Both the position numbers and the translations under genes were made by a program. A stretch of DNA of 5,179 nt, taken from contig JALHWS010000165.1 of NCBI GenBank assembly GCA_022866885.1, forward strand, positions 1 to 5,179. Reading direction: 5' to 3'. The stretch is from Candidatus Microgenomates bacterium. Its GTDB lineage: Bacteria > Patescibacteriota > Microgenomatia > 2-02-FULL-39-11. This document shows, one piece after another, positions 1-4,361 of this stretch. Numbering within the stretch: position 1 is the stretch's first letter; each line of letters opens with the position of its first letter. The notes below the pieces were generated by a model that searched no databases, was not told where the DNA came from, and saw only the letters and a program-made list of their open reading frames with translations.

Positions 1-872
1 ATTTGTTCTATGGATAATCCGCTTTTTACCAGATCGCCGGCGGCAAAAACACCGAGAATATTTGTCTCCAGCCTCTCATTTACTTTGATATACCCTCCAC
101 CGTTGATCTCTACACCAAGCGGGATGATAAGGGCTGTCCCCGGCACTCCCCCGATTTCAATAAAGATTTTATCCACATCCAATTGTTTCATTTGTCCGCC
201 AGCTGGCGGATTGTTTAATTGTTTAATTAATTTTATCTCCGTCACCTTCTCCCCATCTCCCACAATTTCATTAATGATTGTGTTGGTAACCACCTCAATC
301 TTGGGATTATTTTTTATCTGCTCCAGCCAGACCGGTTCTCCCCGAAGCTCTGTTCCCCGGTAAATAATGTAGACTTTTTCTGCTGCTTGGGCCAGTTCGA
401 CCGCCGCCTGCACGGCGCTGTTTCCACCACCCACCACCGCGCAAATTTTCCCTTCGTAATCCTGCTTTTCGCAAGTAGCGCAGTAATATACTCCTTTTCC
501 CGTATATTGCGCCTCTCCCGGCACATTTAACTTTTTCCTTTCCGTGCCGGTAGCCAAGATTATTGATCTCGCCTGATATTTTTTTCCATCCTGCGTCTCG
601 ATTTCGAAATATTTTTCCTCTGTTTTTGATATTTTAGTGACACTCTGCGTCACTATCTCTCCGCCACGCGCGCTCACCTGCTCCGCCATCCTTCCCGCCA
701 ACTCTTTTCCACTGATTTGGGAAAAACCCGGATAATTGAGGATATCCGGCGCATTCACCAACTGTCCGCCCAAAACCGAGCCGATCACCAGATGTTTAAG
801 ATGGAAACAGGAAGCGTAGATCGAGGCAGTCAACCCTGCAGGACCAGAACCTATGACGATCAAATCATACAT
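1..872 (-). CDS. trxB: Thioredoxin reductase, 3' end cut by the window edge
   Basis: Flavoprotein that passes electrons from a reduced nicotinamide to thioredoxin in the cytoplasm. The first 290 codons are visible; family proteins are about 305-320 residues, so some 20-30 C-terminal residues lie outside. Seen: N-terminal FAD-binding GSGPAG (residues 8-13), GGQL with NYPG (35-49), redox-active Cys pair CATC (131-134), nucleotide-binding GGGNSA (148-153), and the C-terminal FAD motif GVFAAGD (274-280). The HRRxxxR motif that normally grips the NADPH 2'-phosphate reads YRGTELR (171-177), so one of the three usual arginines is missing. A PPAGG insert (222-226) comes from a palindromic repeat. Start ATG at 872 gives the canonical MYDLIVIGSGPAG beginning. 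No SD precedes it; a TATAAT ends 6 nt upstream of the ATG. It lies 26 nt downstream of the methyltransferase gene on the same strand. Identity is secure; cofactor preference is not. Confidence 0.96.
   Translation of the reverse strand, partial: MYDLIVIGSGPAGLTASIYASCFHLKHLVIGSVLGGQLVNAPDILNYPGFSQISGKELAGRMAEQVSARGGEIVTQSVTKISKTEEKYFEIETQDGKKYQARSIILATGTERKKLNVPGEAQYTGKGVYYCATCEKQDYEGKICAVVGGGNSAVQAAVELAQAAEKVYIIYRGTELRGEPVWLEQIKNNPKIEVVTNTIINEIVGDGEKVTEIKLIKQLNNPPAGGQMKQLDVDKIFIEIGGVPGTALIIPLGVEINGGGYIKVNERLETNILGVFAAGDLVKSGLSIEQ
183..226. repeat. 16-bp perfect palindrome with flanking TTGTTTAA copies, inside trxB
   Basis: TCCGCCAGCTGGCGGA at 195-210 is a perfect palindrome. On the left is TTGTTTCA (183-190), and on the right are two tandem TTGTTTAA octamers (211-226). 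On the coding strand the palindrome reads as PPAGG and the flanks as KQL repeated on both sides. Family members usually have about five fewer residues between the VTEIKL strand and the LDVD strand, so this looks like an in-frame insertion into a surface turn. From memory, the same palindrome is frequent in CPR genomes; this was not searched. Confidence 0.75.
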
Positions 873-878
873 ATTTTT

Positions 879-884
879 ATTATA
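879..884 (-). promoter_or_regulatory. Candidate -10 box for a leaderless trxB transcript
   Basis: A perfect TATAAT reads on the minus strand at 884-879. Transcription starting about 7 nt further on would begin at or next to the trxB ATG (872), giving a leaderless mRNA and explaining the missing SD. No TTGACA-like -35 box sits 16-18 nt upstream, and the surrounding 30 bases are AT-rich, so a chance match is possible. trxB may instead be cotranscribed with the upstream methyltransferase gene. Confidence 0.3.
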
Positions 885-898
885 ATATATTTACATAA

Positions 899-1810
899 TT
901 ATCTCTTTCTCATTTTTGCTATGAAAAAGCCTTCCATCAGTTTATCCGGCCATACTCTCAAAATACCCTTTTTTCCCTTTTCTCCCTCTTTTCCCTCTAT
1001 TTTAATTTCCTCTAATACCAGATATCCTCCCGCCTTCTGCAATATTTCATCCACCACTCCCTTATTTTCCTCCGGTTCCAACGTACAGGTAGAATAGACG
1101 ATAATCCCTCCTTTCTTGACAGCCAGAACCGCCGAAATCAGCAGTTTCTTCTGGACTTTGACATATCTCTCTATTTTTCCCAAAGACCAGCCTCGGAAAG
1201 TCTCCGGATCATAAGTATGGATCCGGCCCTCACCGCTACAGGGCGCATCAACTAAAACCCGATCGAAATAATCGCTGTATTTTTTATAAACATCCTCTCC
1301 ATAAAGATTGACCATCTTCGTATTCGTCACTCCCTGCTTAAGTAAATTGGCATTTAATTTCTGGGCTCTTATGGGATTGGGTTCATTTGCAACGATTTCT
1401 CCCTCATTTTCCATCATGGCTGCCATTTGGGTAGTCTTACTTCCCGGCGCGGCGCAAAGGTCAAGGATTTTTTCTCCCGGTTTTGGATCAAGTACCAGTG
1501 CCGGAATCATGCTGGAAAGACTCTGGACATATAAATATCCTTCCTGGTAATACTTAAGCAACCTAAGATCCTTAAGCGACTTATTCCTCACGATAAAAGC
1601 TTCTTTACACCAGTTCACCGTGTCCAGCTTCACTCCCAAATCCCTCAAATCCCTTAGAAGTAGAGGTCCGGAAATCTTTAGGGTATTGGCCCTGATGGTT
1701 GTCGGTCTTCTGACGGAGAAACTATGGAGAACGCTGTTATATTTATCCAAGGTGATCTCTTGCAGCCGATCCTTAAGAAGTCTGGGTAACTGCGCCTGTC
1801 TTTTGTTCAT
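899..1810 (-). CDS. RNA (cytosine-5)-methyltransferase, NOL1/NOP2/Sun (RsmB/RsmF-like) family
   Basis: S-adenosylmethionine-dependent enzyme that methylates C5 of cytosine in RNA, most likely 16S rRNA. Complete at 303 residues. Seen: N-terminal RANTLK (40-45) of the substrate-binding part, motif I DLCAAPGSKT (117-126) for SAM, an acidic residue after the next strand (E143), motif IV DAPCSGEG (188-195) and motif VI STCTL followed by EEN (240-249). By family knowledge, Cys242 and Cys191 would serve as the catalytic and product-release cysteines (NSUN chemistry). The C-terminus has the usual RVWP and EGFF signatures. There is no N-terminal NusB-like domain as in RsmB and no C-terminal PUA-like extension as in RsmF, so the exact target cytosine cannot be named. 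A Lys/Glu/Gly-rich stretch (273-282) comes from a purine-only tract. No SD precedes ATG 1810. It is divergent from the gene at 1883. Confidence 0.95.
   Translation of the reverse strand: MNKRQAQLPRLLKDRLQEITLDKYNSVLHSFSVRRPTTIRANTLKISGPLLLRDLRDLGVKLDTVNWCKEAFIVRNKSLKDLRLLKYYQEGYLYVQSLSSMIPALVLDPKPGEKILDLCAAPGSKTTQMAAMMENEGEIVANEPNPIRAQKLNANLLKQGVTNTKMVNLYGEDVYKKYSDYFDRVLVDAPCSGEGRIHTYDPETFRGWSLGKIERYVKVQKKLLISAVLAVKKGGIIVYSTCTLEPEENKGVVDEILQKAGGYLVLEEIKIEGKEGEKGKKGILRVWPDKLMEGFFIAKMRKR
966..998. repeat. 33-nt uninterrupted polypyrimidine/polypurine tract inside the methyltransferase gene
   Basis: From 966 to 998 the plus strand has only C and T, in repeated CCCTTTT/CCCTCTTTT-like units. On the coding strand it reads as AGGGAAAA-type repeats and encodes a charged linker (EGKEGEKGKKG, about residues 272-282) just before the conserved RVWP motif. 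Family members vary in length here. It could be a low-complexity expansion or simply a Lys/Glu-rich loop with biased codons. Confidence 0.45.
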
Positions 1811-1820
1811 TATCTGTCAA

Positions 1821-1849
1821 TTGTACTATGATTATAAATTTGTTAGAAT
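1821..1849 (+). promoter_or_regulatory. Candidate extended -10 promoter for the membrane protein gene
   Basis: TTGTAC (1821-1826) and TAGAAT (1844-1849) are spaced by exactly 17 nt. The -10 is preceded by TG one base upstream (TGTTAGAAT), an extended -10 signature that can compensate for the weak -35. A transcript would start near 1856, about 27 nt before ATG 1883. The boxes interleave with the opposite-strand TATAAT at 1831-1836. Confidence 0.42.
1831..1836 (-). promoter_or_regulatory. Candidate -10 box for the methyltransferase gene
   Basis: A perfect TATAAT reads on the minus strand (1836-1831). It predicts a start near 1824 and a leader of only about 14 nt before ATG 1810. The -35 position is poor (TATTTT/TTATTT). 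No other good -10 box is apparent in the gap, so this is the best candidate. It lies between the -35 and -10 of the opposite-strand promoter, so the two promoters would overlap. Confidence 0.4.
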
Positions 1850-1866
1850 GGTGAAAATAAAAATAG

Positions 1867-1881
1867 TGAGCGAAGTCGAAC
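1867..1881 (+). repeat. Short dispersed-repeat-like motif in the leader of the membrane protein gene
   Basis: TGAGCGAAGTCGAAC ends 1 nt before ATG 1883, where an SD would be expected, and has no SD character. It resembles the TGGAGCGA...GAGCGAAC unit inside the same gene at 2164-2193. Similar GAGCGAAGTCGAA strings are common dispersed repeats in many bacterial genomes (recalled, not searched). Confidence 0.4.
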
Positions 1882-1882
1882 T

Positions 1883-2626
1883 ATGAAAAAAAATCAGCTT
1901 CTTTTCATCTTTATTTTTACTATTCTTGGCTTAACCACTCTCCAAATCCCCTTCACTACCGTCTTGGGTTCAGGTACTAAATTCACTCTTTTTGATTTCC
2001 TGGCTCCCACCGCCGGTGCTTTCTTGGGCACCGTCCCCGGCCTTATTTCGGTATTGGTAATGCAAGTAATCAATATCGCTCTTCACGGCTTCAGTAGTGT
2101 TGGTTTTACCAGTCTAATCAGGCTTTTCCCCGTTCTTTTTGGCGTTTTCTATTTCTCAAAAAATGGAGCGACACCGAAGGTGGAGCGAACACCCCGTACC
2201 ATCCTGATTAATCGGGATTGGTACTGGGGAAGAATTATAAGTTTTGGAATTCCATTCCTAGCAATTATTATATTCAATCTTCATCCCATCGGCCGGTCGG
2301 CCTGGCAGTATTCCCTTTTCTGGCTGATCCCTATAGTTGCTCATTTTTGGAGAAAGAACCTGCCTGCGCAGGCAGGCCTGTTTATCAGAAGTCTAGGAGC
2401 CACTTTTACTGCTCATGCCGTCGGCGGCGCTTTGTGGGTCTGGGCTTTCGGGCTAAGCAAAACCATGTGGCTTTCTCTGATCCCCCAAACAGCCATGGAA
2501 AGGACGCTGATGGCGGTTGGGATTTCTATTTCTTTTGTGGTCTTAACTAATCTCTTTAAACTCTTGGTCAAAAACAAACTTCTCCCCTTTATCCCCCAGT
2601 TGGAAAAGCAATATCTTCTTAAATAA
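1883..2626 (+). CDS. Multi-pass membrane protein, possible ECF-transporter S component
   Basis: Complete, 247 residues, strongly hydrophobic. About seven membrane segments can be drawn, near residues 6-27, 36-63, 73-91, 117-133, 139-155, 166-190 and 207-228. The stretch KFTLFDFLAPTAGAFLGTVP (33-52) resembles the first conserved block of vitamin-type S components of energy-coupling-factor importers (BioY/ThiT/RibU-like: small aromatic-D motif, then a Gly-rich helix). The substrate cannot be told, and no ATPase or EcfT gene is in the window. The protein is longer than typical S components (about 170-200 residues). Part of the excess is two repeat-derived loops: a TPKVERTPR stretch (97-105) and LPAQAG (160-165), both between membrane helices. 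No SD precedes the ATG; the start fits a short Lys-positive N-terminus followed by a helix. Coding and membrane location are secure; the S-component assignment is tentative. Confidence 0.85.
   Translation: MKKNQLLFIFIFTILGLTTLQIPFTTVLGSGTKFTLFDFLAPTAGAFLGTVPGLISVLVMQVINIALHGFSSVGFTSLIRLFPVLFGVFYFSKNGATPKVERTPRTILINRDWYWGRIISFGIPFLAIIIFNLHPIGRSAWQYSLFWLIPIVAHFWRKNLPAQAGLFIRSLGATFTAHAVGGALWVWAFGLSKTMWLSLIPQTAMERTLMAVGISISFVVLTNLFKLLVKNKLLPFIPQLEKQYLLK
2164..2193 (+). repeat. Direct/inverted repeat unit inside the membrane protein gene
   Basis: TGGAGCGA occurs at 2164-2171 and again at 2181-2188. Between and around the copies are CACC (2172-2175), GGTG (2179-2182) and CACC (2190-2193), so CACC-GAA-GGTG can form a small hairpin. 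It encodes the hydrophilic loop GATPKVERTP (95-104) between predicted membrane helices. The loop position and GC-rich composition suggest an in-frame insertion of a dispersed repeat. Confidence 0.55.
2359..2376. repeat. 18-bp perfect palindrome inside the membrane protein gene
   Basis: CCTGCCTGCGCAGGCAGG is a perfect 9+9 palindrome with no loop. It is read in-frame as LPAQAG (residues 160-165) between two predicted membrane helices, next to the basic FWRKN stretch. Like the trxB palindrome it is GC-rich in an AT-rich gene and sits in a loop that should tolerate extra residues. Palindromes of this CTGCCTGC/GCAGGCAG type are, from memory, abundant in CPR genomes. Confidence 0.75.
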
Positions 2627-2629
2627 TTA

Positions 2630-2641
2630 GTTTAATTAAAC
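2630..2641. repeat. 12-bp AT-rich palindrome at the convergent gene ends
   Basis: GTTTAATTAAAC is a perfect palindrome covering the pth stop codon and its last codons, 4 nt after the stop of the membrane protein gene. The two stops are only 5 nt apart. No GC-rich stem with a T-run was found here, so neither gene has a recognisable intrinsic terminator and transcripts probably overlap. Confidence 0.5.
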
Positions 2642-3240
2642 CTGTTCATGGCCGCTTCAAGGCCTTTTTCCAGAGCGATTTTCGTGGCTTCAACGCCGTT
2701 GTTAATCAGTTTCTTCACTTCCCCTCCTTCATTTTCCCGAAACGGAGAAAGGACGTATTTTTCTATCTCCCTCCGGTGCAGGTTGAAATCACCGGTATGC
2801 TGGATATTCAGTTTTCCCTTGCCGATGCCAAACCGAAACCTGACAAACTGGGGACTATGCAAACTGTCAATAATCGACTCTACCCCGTTGTGTCCGGCGC
2901 TGCTGCCTCCCTTTCTGATCCGTATCATTCCCAACGGCAGGTCGATATCGTCATGGACGACCCATAAATTATCGACGGATACCTTATAAAAATTCATCAA
3001 GGCCAAAACGGCCATGCCTGACCTGTTCATATAGGTATGAGGTTTTGCCAAAAGAAGATTTTCTGAGATCCGGCAAAGTTCAGCGGTAAACTTTTTTTCT
3101 CCCACCCAGGCTTTTTCCGATTTATCCAAAGGTAAAAGCGCCCGGGAAAGCTTTTCCACCACCATAAATCCGATGTTATGGCGGGTATATTGGTATTTTT
3201 CATCCGGATTACCAAGTCCGACTATCAGTTTTGTCAGCAT
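2632..3240 (-). CDS. pth: Peptidyl-tRNA hydrolase
   Basis: Cytoplasmic esterase that frees tRNA from peptidyl-tRNA released prematurely from ribosomes; essential in most bacteria. Complete, 202 residues, close to the usual 185-205. Seen: GLGNPDEKYQYTRHNIGF (8-25), with Asn11 and the catalytic His21; KPHTYMNRSG (66-75), with Asn72; HDDIDLPLG (96-104), with the catalytic-dyad Asp in the usual place; and GGSSAGHNGVESI (111-123), with Asn118. These match the E. coli catalytic set N10, H20, N68, D93 and N114. The G after NP is replaced by D (NPDEKY rather than NPGxxY), a mild deviation. Start ATG 3240 places the first strand LIVGLGNP correctly. No SD is visible. The gene lies just after the terminator of the DUF4870 gene and converges with the gene ending at 2626. 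No convincing promoter of its own was found. Confidence 0.97.
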   Translation of the reverse strand: MLTKLIVGLGNPDEKYQYTRHNIGFMVVEKLSRALLPLDKSEKAWVGEKKFTAELCRISENLLLAKPHTYMNRSGMAVLALMNFYKVSVDNLWVVHDDIDLPLGMIRIRKGGSSAGHNGVESIIDSLHSPQFVRFRFGIGKGKLNIQHTGDFNLHRREIEKYVLSPFRENEGGEVKKLINNGVEATKIALEKGLEAAMNRFN

Positions 3241-3254
3241 ATTTGATTAAGGAT

Positions 3255-3287
3255 AAAAACCATCCCACCAAAAACAGGCAGGATGGT
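3255..3287 (-). terminator. Intrinsic terminator of the DUF4870 gene
   Basis: On the minus strand, ACCATCCTGCC (3287-3277) pairs with GGTGGGATGGT (3269-3259). This gives an 11-bp stem including two G-U pairs around a 7-nt loop (TGTTTTT), followed directly by a run of five T (3259-3255). It begins 25 nt after the DUF4870 stop codon and ends 14 nt before the pth start. It therefore closes the upstream unit, and any transcription of pth must come from readthrough or a weak promoter not recognised here. Confidence 0.85.
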
Positions 3288-3311
3288 CATTATCTGTCCA
3301 TAAATATTTAA

Positions 3312-3656
3312 TTATTTAAGTTTAGCCAGTTGCTTCTCGGCCAATTCGCCAAAATAAGGCAGCTTGTATTTTTCGCCGTTATAAGCCTTCCACATAAGGA
3401 AAATCCAAAGGACAAAGCTAAGTAAAGTTATCAACGGTGAAAGAACTAAGGCTACAACCCAACCCAAAACCGGAATGATTCCCAGTATGATATTTAAAAG
3501 CAGGATTGCCCCGAAAACGATCGTTGACTGCATCGCGTGGAACCTTATATAGGCATTCTTTTTCTCCATCAGGAGAAAGATGATCCCGGTTACGGGACCC
3601 AAAAAGTAAGCCAAGGCCGCCATCATTTTCTCATTGCTTGCATTTTTTTCCGCCAT
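3312..3656 (-). CDS. DUF4870-type small membrane protein
   Basis: Complete, 114 residues. A short polar N-terminus leads into KMMAALAYFLGPVTGIIFLL (10-29), then EKKNAYIRFHAMQST (31-45), two further hydrophobic segments (about 46-62 and 64-88) and a polar tail with YNGEKYKLPYFGELAEK (92-108). The LAYFLGPVTGI, RFHAMQS and GEKYKLP blocks in this order are typical of DUF4870 (Tic20-like) proteins with three membrane helices; no biochemical function is established for them. The start is fixed by a very strong SD 5 nt before ATG 3656. The gene appears to be a monocistronic unit with its own promoter, a two-hairpin leader of about 150 nt and an intrinsic terminator. This is unusual provision for so small a protein and suggests strong or regulated expression. 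Confidence 0.93.
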   Translation of the reverse strand: MAEKNASNEKMMAALAYFLGPVTGIIFLLMEKKNAYIRFHAMQSTIVFGAILLLNIILGIIPVLGWVVALVLSPLITLLSFVLWIFLMWKAYNGEKYKLPYFGELAEKQLAKLK

Positions 3657-3661
3657 CTCTC

Positions 3662-3672
3662 ATCACCCCCTT
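3662..3672 (-). promoter_or_regulatory. Very strong ribosome binding site of the DUF4870 gene
   Basis: The minus strand reads AAGGGGGTGAT (3672-3662), then GAGAG and ATG. It matches the ideal anti-SD complement AAGGAGGTGAT at 10 of 11 positions, and the single change still allows a G-U pair. It is the only strong SD in the window; the other visible starts have none or a weak GGA. Its first base coincides with the last base of the adjacent hairpin. Confidence 0.85.
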
Positions 3673-3725
3673 GCTAGAAACTGTTTCCAATCAGACTAAA
3701 CCTGATGGAATTACAGTTTCTTGCA
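3672..3725 (-). other. Long hairpin directly upstream of the SD (leader hairpin 2)
   Basis: An inverted repeat has arms TGCTAGAAACTGTTTCCAATCAG (3672-3694, given here as two parts: TGCTAGAAACTGT and TTCCAATCAG) and 3702-3725, around a 7-nt loop. The pairing includes an uninterrupted 9-bp AGAAACTGT/ACAGTTTCT block, TTCC/GGAA and ATCAG/CTGAT blocks, and a TGC/GCA closing block, with small bulges. No T-run follows on either strand, so it is not a typical terminator. Its 3' foot abuts the SD, so its folding could affect ribosome access. It could also be a mobile palindromic repeat. Confidence 0.7.
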
Positions 3726-3731
3726 TCCGCC

Positions 3732-3806
3732 GAAAGAGCGCTCCGTGAGCCGCGCTACGAATAGTAGGTAAGGCGAACGGTAAGCTCAGACGGACGCTTC
3801 TATTTC
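3732..3806 (-). other. Imperfect stem-loop at the start of the DUF4870 leader (leader hairpin 1)
   Basis: GAGC (3747-3750) pairs with GCTC (3784-3787), TCCGT (3742-3746) with ACGGA (3790-3794), and AGCG (3737-3740) with CGCT (3795-3798). Pairing continues outward through GAAA/TTTC with small bulges. The 33-nt apical region holds a sub-hairpin, CTAC-GAATA-GTAG (3755-3767), and possible CGC/GCG pairing. The outer end (3806) is next to the predicted transcription start (about 3807). The segment is more GC-rich than the genes around it. No known riboswitch signature was recognised. Confidence 0.55.
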
Positions 3807-3813
3807 TTTCTCC

Positions 3814-3843
3814 AGCATAACATCCCAAAAAATTAGAAGTCAA
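3814..3843 (-). promoter_or_regulatory. Sigma70-like promoter for the DUF4870 gene
   Basis: On the minus strand, TTGACT (3843-3838) is followed after 18 nt by TATGCT (3819-3814). The -10 is preceded by TG one base upstream (TGTTATGCT), an extended -10. The -35 matches the consensus at five of six positions and includes the TGA stop codon of the upstream deacetylase gene. The predicted start near 3807 yields a leader of about 150 nt that contains both hairpins. Confidence 0.65.
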
Positions 3844-4361
3844 TCGGGAGAATTTATCCCGGCAAACAAATCCTTCTCCGGCAAACTCACCTTCACTCCC
3901 CGATGGTATTGAAGAATAAAATGGTCTACTTTTGGGAACTTAGTGAAACGCGCAAGTAAGGCTCTTACGTCTTTTAGCTGTGACTGGTGAGCTAGCATTG
4001 CCTCCTTTTTCAGTTTCCAATAAGGGGTATAATCGATTTTGGTGGTGATTTCGCTTTCCGGATAGCCTTCGGGGAAATAGACAAAATAGTCATCCCGCAT
4101 CCGGTCCCGCGTCCCCTTCAATAAACAATTGTAATACAGTTTTTGTGAGACTTTAGTTTTCAAAAAGGCATAAGTTGTGGTCATGGAAACGGCGATATGG
4201 TCCAAATGCCCGGAAATCCCCCGCCTTTCGCTGGTCAAAACTACTTGCGGCTTAAACTCGTTTATCTTCTTGATGATTTTTCCCGCCAGTTGATGGTAAA
4301 TGGCATTGCATAGTTGTCCGTCGATAAAATCCAAAAACTCCACTCTGACAATCCCCAACAC
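3840..4361 (-). CDS. PIG-L deacetylase, C-terminal fragment (frame 2)
   Basis: Open as 173 codons from a nominal GTG at 4361, but homology continues upstream without a start codon (IREKELLKAVKV), so this is not an independent gene start. Seen: VEFLDFIDGQL (7-17), SERRGISGHLDH (44-55) with the third zinc ligand expected at His55, and the C-terminal YWKLKKEAMLAHQSQ (108-122) typical of the family. It contains the catalytic His motif but lacks AHPDDE, so alone it should be inactive. Its TGA stop forms part of the next gene's -35 box. Confidence 0.7.
   Translation of the reverse strand: MLGIVRVEFLDFIDGQLCNAIYHQLAGKIIKKINEFKPQVVLTSERRGISGHLDHIAVSMTTTYAFLKTKVSQKLYYNCLLKGTRDRMRDDYFVYFPEGYPESEITTKIDYTPYWKLKKEAMLAHQSQLKDVRALLARFTKFPKVDHFILQYHRGVKVSLPEKDLFAGINSPD

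Noticed and set aside
10..363. Plus-strand open frame opposite trxB
   Set aside because: Shadow of the well-supported thioredoxin reductase frame; no family motif, no SD.
717..1097. Plus-strand open frame across the trxB/methyltransferase junction
   Set aside because: Covers conserved coding sequence of two minus-strand genes; Ser/Pro/Phe-rich composition typical of an antisense shadow.
1815..1820. Minus-strand TTGACA just before the methyltransferase start
   Set aside because: Only about 5 nt from the ATG, so a promoter there would start inside the gene; no fitting -10.
2291..2302. GGCCG-GT-CGGCC inverted repeat in the membrane protein gene
   Set aside because: Only 5-bp arms in coding sequence (loop IGRSA); not enough to separate from codon use.
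3285..3300. 12-mer GACAGATAATGA shared (minus strand) with the methyltransferase start region
   Set aside because: One pair of 12-mers is close to chance expectation in 5 kb on both strands, and the contexts differ (coding start versus terminator flank).
3672..3725. Leader hairpin as an intrinsic terminator
   Set aside because: No T-run follows the stem on either strand.
3726..3810. Possible tRNA or known riboswitch
   Set aside because: No cloverleaf with a T-arm GTTCRA motif at proper spacing, and no T-box or other riboswitch consensus recognised.
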